The position numbers and the translations under genes were made by a program. The notes under the pieces are model-generated. The model made no database searches, was not told the DNA's origin, and worked only from the letters and a program-made list of their open reading frames with translations. From assembly GCA_021851465.1 (NCBI GenBank), contig JAJZDL010000145.1, forward strand, positions 1 to 7,354: DNA of 7,354 bases, given 5' to 3'. Of this stretch, positions 6,345 through 7,354 are shown one piece after another. Positions within the stretch are counted from its first letter, which is position 1; every line of letters begins with the position of its first letter. This DNA is from Acidobacteriota bacterium. Lineage in GTDB: Bacteria > Acidobacteriota > Terriglobia > Terriglobales > Acidobacteriaceae.

Positions 6345-6605
6345 ATGCAGATTACCAGCAAGGGCCAGGTAACCATACCGCAGCATCTCCGCAACCGGCT
6401 CGGCCTCCTGCCTCATACCGAGGTCGAGTTCGAGTTGGCCGCGGACCACGCCCGCATCCGCAAGGCCACGCGCGTTGCAGGCACCGGCGCACGCGGGAAC
6501 AGGGCGCTCGAAGCGCTGCGCGGCGCGGCTGACGCTCGCATGAGCACGGACGAGATCATGGCCTTGACCAGAGGCAGGCCTGGATCTGTCCGGCGGGCCA
6601 GGTGA
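6345..6605 (+). CDS. vapB: AbrB/MazE/SpoVT-fold antitoxin (VapB type)
   Basis: An 86-residue antitoxin. Residues 1-44 are the swapped-hairpin AbrB DNA-binding domain: 'MQITSKGQVTIPQHLRNRLGL' region followed by 'EVEFELAADHARIRKA'. Residues 67-78 ('STDEIMALTRGR' region) match the C-terminal segment that in such antitoxins wraps around and blocks the PIN toxin. It would form dimers, neutralise the toxin encoded just downstream and, with it, repress this operon. The ATG at 6345 sits exactly at the start of the domain. AAGAG (6333-6337) is a weak ribosome binding site inside the palindrome, so operator binding would also cover it. The stop codon overlaps the toxin start (GTGA, 6602-6605). The linker (about 45-60) is Ala/Gly/Arg-rich. 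The family is secure; the symbol is given by type only. Confidence 0.88.
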   Translation: MQITSKGQVTIPQHLRNRLGLLPHTEVEFELAADHARIRKATRVAGTGARGNRALEALRGAADARMSTDEIMALTRGRPGSVRRAR

Positions 6606-7060
6606 GGCCGATCGCCTTCACGGGCTGGCCCGCGCGCCTGCGCAACTGCCGGGGCGTCCTGGTAGACAGCAATGTTCTGCTCGACATCGCCACCAACGAT
6701 GCCAGGTGGAGCGCCTGGTCCGAAGGCGCGCTCGCGGAGTGTTCCGAACACGCGGCGCTGATCGTCAACCCCATCGTCTACGCCGAAGTGTCGATCGGGT
6801 TTACAACCATAGAAGCGTTGAATGCCGCGCTGCCCGGAGATATTTACCGCAGAGACCCGCTCCCCTGGGAGGCTGGGTTCCTGGCCGGCAAGTGCTTTCT
6901 GGCGTACCGCAGGCTCGGTGGCCAGAGAACGGCCCCGATACCGGATTTTTACATTGGCGCGCACGCGGCCATTGAACGTCTGGCGTTGCTCACGCGCGAT
7001 GCCGCGCGCTACCGCACCTATTTCCCCACGGTCGAGCTGCTCTCGCCCTCGAAGACGTAG
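6602..7060 (+). CDS. vapC: PIN-domain ribonuclease toxin (VapC type)
   Basis: A 152-residue PIN-domain protein, expected to cleave RNA using Mg2+ bound by acidic residues. The four expected positions are present: Asp22 in 'VLVDSNVLLDI', Glu62 in 'NPIVYAEVSIGF', Asp115 in 'PIPDFYIGAHA' and Asp133 in 'LLTRDAARYRTYFP'. The toxin is therefore probably intact. The GTG at 6602 overlaps the antitoxin stop by 4 bases, a typical translational coupling that keeps toxin output tied to antitoxin output. It leaves about 18 residues before the first PIN strand ('MRPIAFTGWPARLRNCRG'), more than in most VapC proteins. The only other in-frame start-like codons before Asp22 are CTGs, so GTG is the best choice. 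The target RNA cannot be predicted. Confidence 0.9.
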   Translation: MRPIAFTGWPARLRNCRGVLVDSNVLLDIATNDARWSAWSEGALAECSEHAALIVNPIVYAEVSIGFTTIEALNAALPGDIYRRDPLPWEAGFLAGKCFLAYRRLGGQRTAPIPDFYIGAHAAIERLALLTRDAARYRTYFPTVELLSPSKT

Positions 7061-7064
7061 CAAA

Positions 7065-7108
7065 GGGATGCACCCGTAGCGGCTGGCGCTCGACGCGCCT
7101 CGCATCCC
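7065..7108 (+). repeat. Two-tier stem-loop between the toxin gene and the MaoC-like gene
   Basis: GGGATGC (7065-7071) pairs with GCATCCC (7102-7108). Between them GGCGC (7085-7089) pairs with GCGCC (7095-7099) around TCGAC. It begins 4 bases after the toxin stop codon, so it may end or protect the vapBC transcript. No T-run follows, so it is not a standard intrinsic terminator. Confidence 0.5.
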
Positions 7109-7124
7109 GTAAACTGGTAAACAC

Positions 7125-7130
7125 GAGGAG
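7125..7130 (+). promoter_or_regulatory. Ribosome binding site of the MaoC-like gene
   Basis: GAGGAG lies 10 bases before the ATG at 7141. It decides between that ATG and the in-frame ATG at 7132, which would be only 1 base away. It is the best Shine-Dalgarno in the window. Confidence 0.65.
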
Positions 7131-7140
7131 AATGCGCGCC

Positions 7141-7354
7141 ATGCCCAAGGAACTTTACTTTGAGGATTTTTACGTCGGCCAGAGGTTCAACTCCGTCTCC
7201 ACCTACAAGGTGACCACCGAAGAGATCAAGGAGTTCGGCCAGAAGTACGATCCGCAGCCCTTCCATCTGGACGAGGCCGCGGGCGAAGGCTCCTTCTTCC
7301 ATGGCTTGGCGGCGTCGGGCTGGCTCACCGCGGCCATTGTGATGCGGCTGCGGG
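7141..7354 (+). CDS. MaoC-like acyl dehydratase, 3' end outside window
   Basis: The first 71 codons of a gene that runs off the right edge. 'YFEDFYVGQRF' (6-16), 'VTTEEIKEFGQKYDPQPFHLDEAA' region (24-47) and 'FFHGLAASGWLTAAIVMRL' (52-70) are the opening of a MaoC-type hot-dog-fold hydratase/dehydratase. Asp37 and His42 in 'YDPQPFHLD' match the catalytic pair of (R)-specific enoyl-CoA hydratases. Family members hydrate or dehydrate acyl-CoA-type thioesters in the cytoplasm; the substrate cannot be told from this fragment. The ATG at 7141 is supported by a good ribosome binding site. The gene is separated from the toxin gene by 80 bases containing a stem-loop and a GTAAAC direct repeat, and is probably transcribed independently. 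Confidence 0.88.
   Translation, partial: MPKELYFEDFYVGQRFNSVSTYKVTTEEIKEFGQKYDPQPFHLDEAAGEGSFFHGLAASGWLTAAIVMRLR

Overview
The window is GC-rich, gene-dense bacterial DNA and most likely comes from the Acidobacteriota, in the Terriglobales (Acidobacteriaceae) neighbourhood. The main argument is the secreted 'VWFA-related' protein at 4307-6235, a family strongly expanded in acidobacteria. The high GC, the acidobacterial-looking hypothetical gene at the left edge and the housekeeping MaoC-type gene at the right edge fit this. The genus cannot be fixed from the sequence alone.

Layout, left to right. (1) 1-759 (+): the 3' part of a gene whose start lies outside the window, with a PD-(D/E)XK / NucS-like nuclease signature. 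(2) 769-1737 (+): a LysR-family regulator of the CysL/YeiE type, 9 bases downstream. (3) 1812-2879 (-): a YeiH/UPF0324 membrane protein ('putative sulfate exporter family'), convergent with the LysR gene. (4) 2880-3111: a 232-base divergent intergenic region with a dyad of LysR-box form (2944-2958) and a tandem GGGGTGCC repeat. (5) 3112-4206 (+): a PP2C-type Ser/Thr protein phosphatase. (6) 4307-6235 (+): the exported VWFA-related protein. (7) 6236-6344: an intergenic region with a near-perfect 24-base palindrome and five GGTAA/TTACC half-sites. (8) 6345-6605 and 6602-7060 (+): an AbrB-fold antitoxin and PIN-domain toxin pair (VapBC type) overlapping by 4 bases. (9) 7061-7140: a stem-loop and a good ribosome binding site. 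(10) 7141-7354 (+): the start of a MaoC-like acyl dehydratase that runs off the right edge.

Functional links. The LysR gene and yeiH are a known pairing (yeiE/yeiH in enterobacteria). Here they are convergent rather than divergent, so the regulator would act in trans on a site upstream of yeiH. The toxin-antitoxin pair is a self-contained module, probably autoregulated through the palindrome. The phosphatase and the VWFA protein are adjacent, but one is predicted cytoplasmic and the other exported, so I see no strong reason to call them one system.

I found no rRNA, tRNA, CRISPR array, insertion sequence or convincing intrinsic terminator. No gene-free stretch exceeds 300 bases. I do not see a clearly new multi-gene system. 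The points most worth a second look are the half-site array before vapBC, the nested inverted repeat inside the 5' end of yeiH, the nuclease-like left-edge gene, the VWFA protein that lacks its metal site, and the pentapeptide repeat in the phosphatase.
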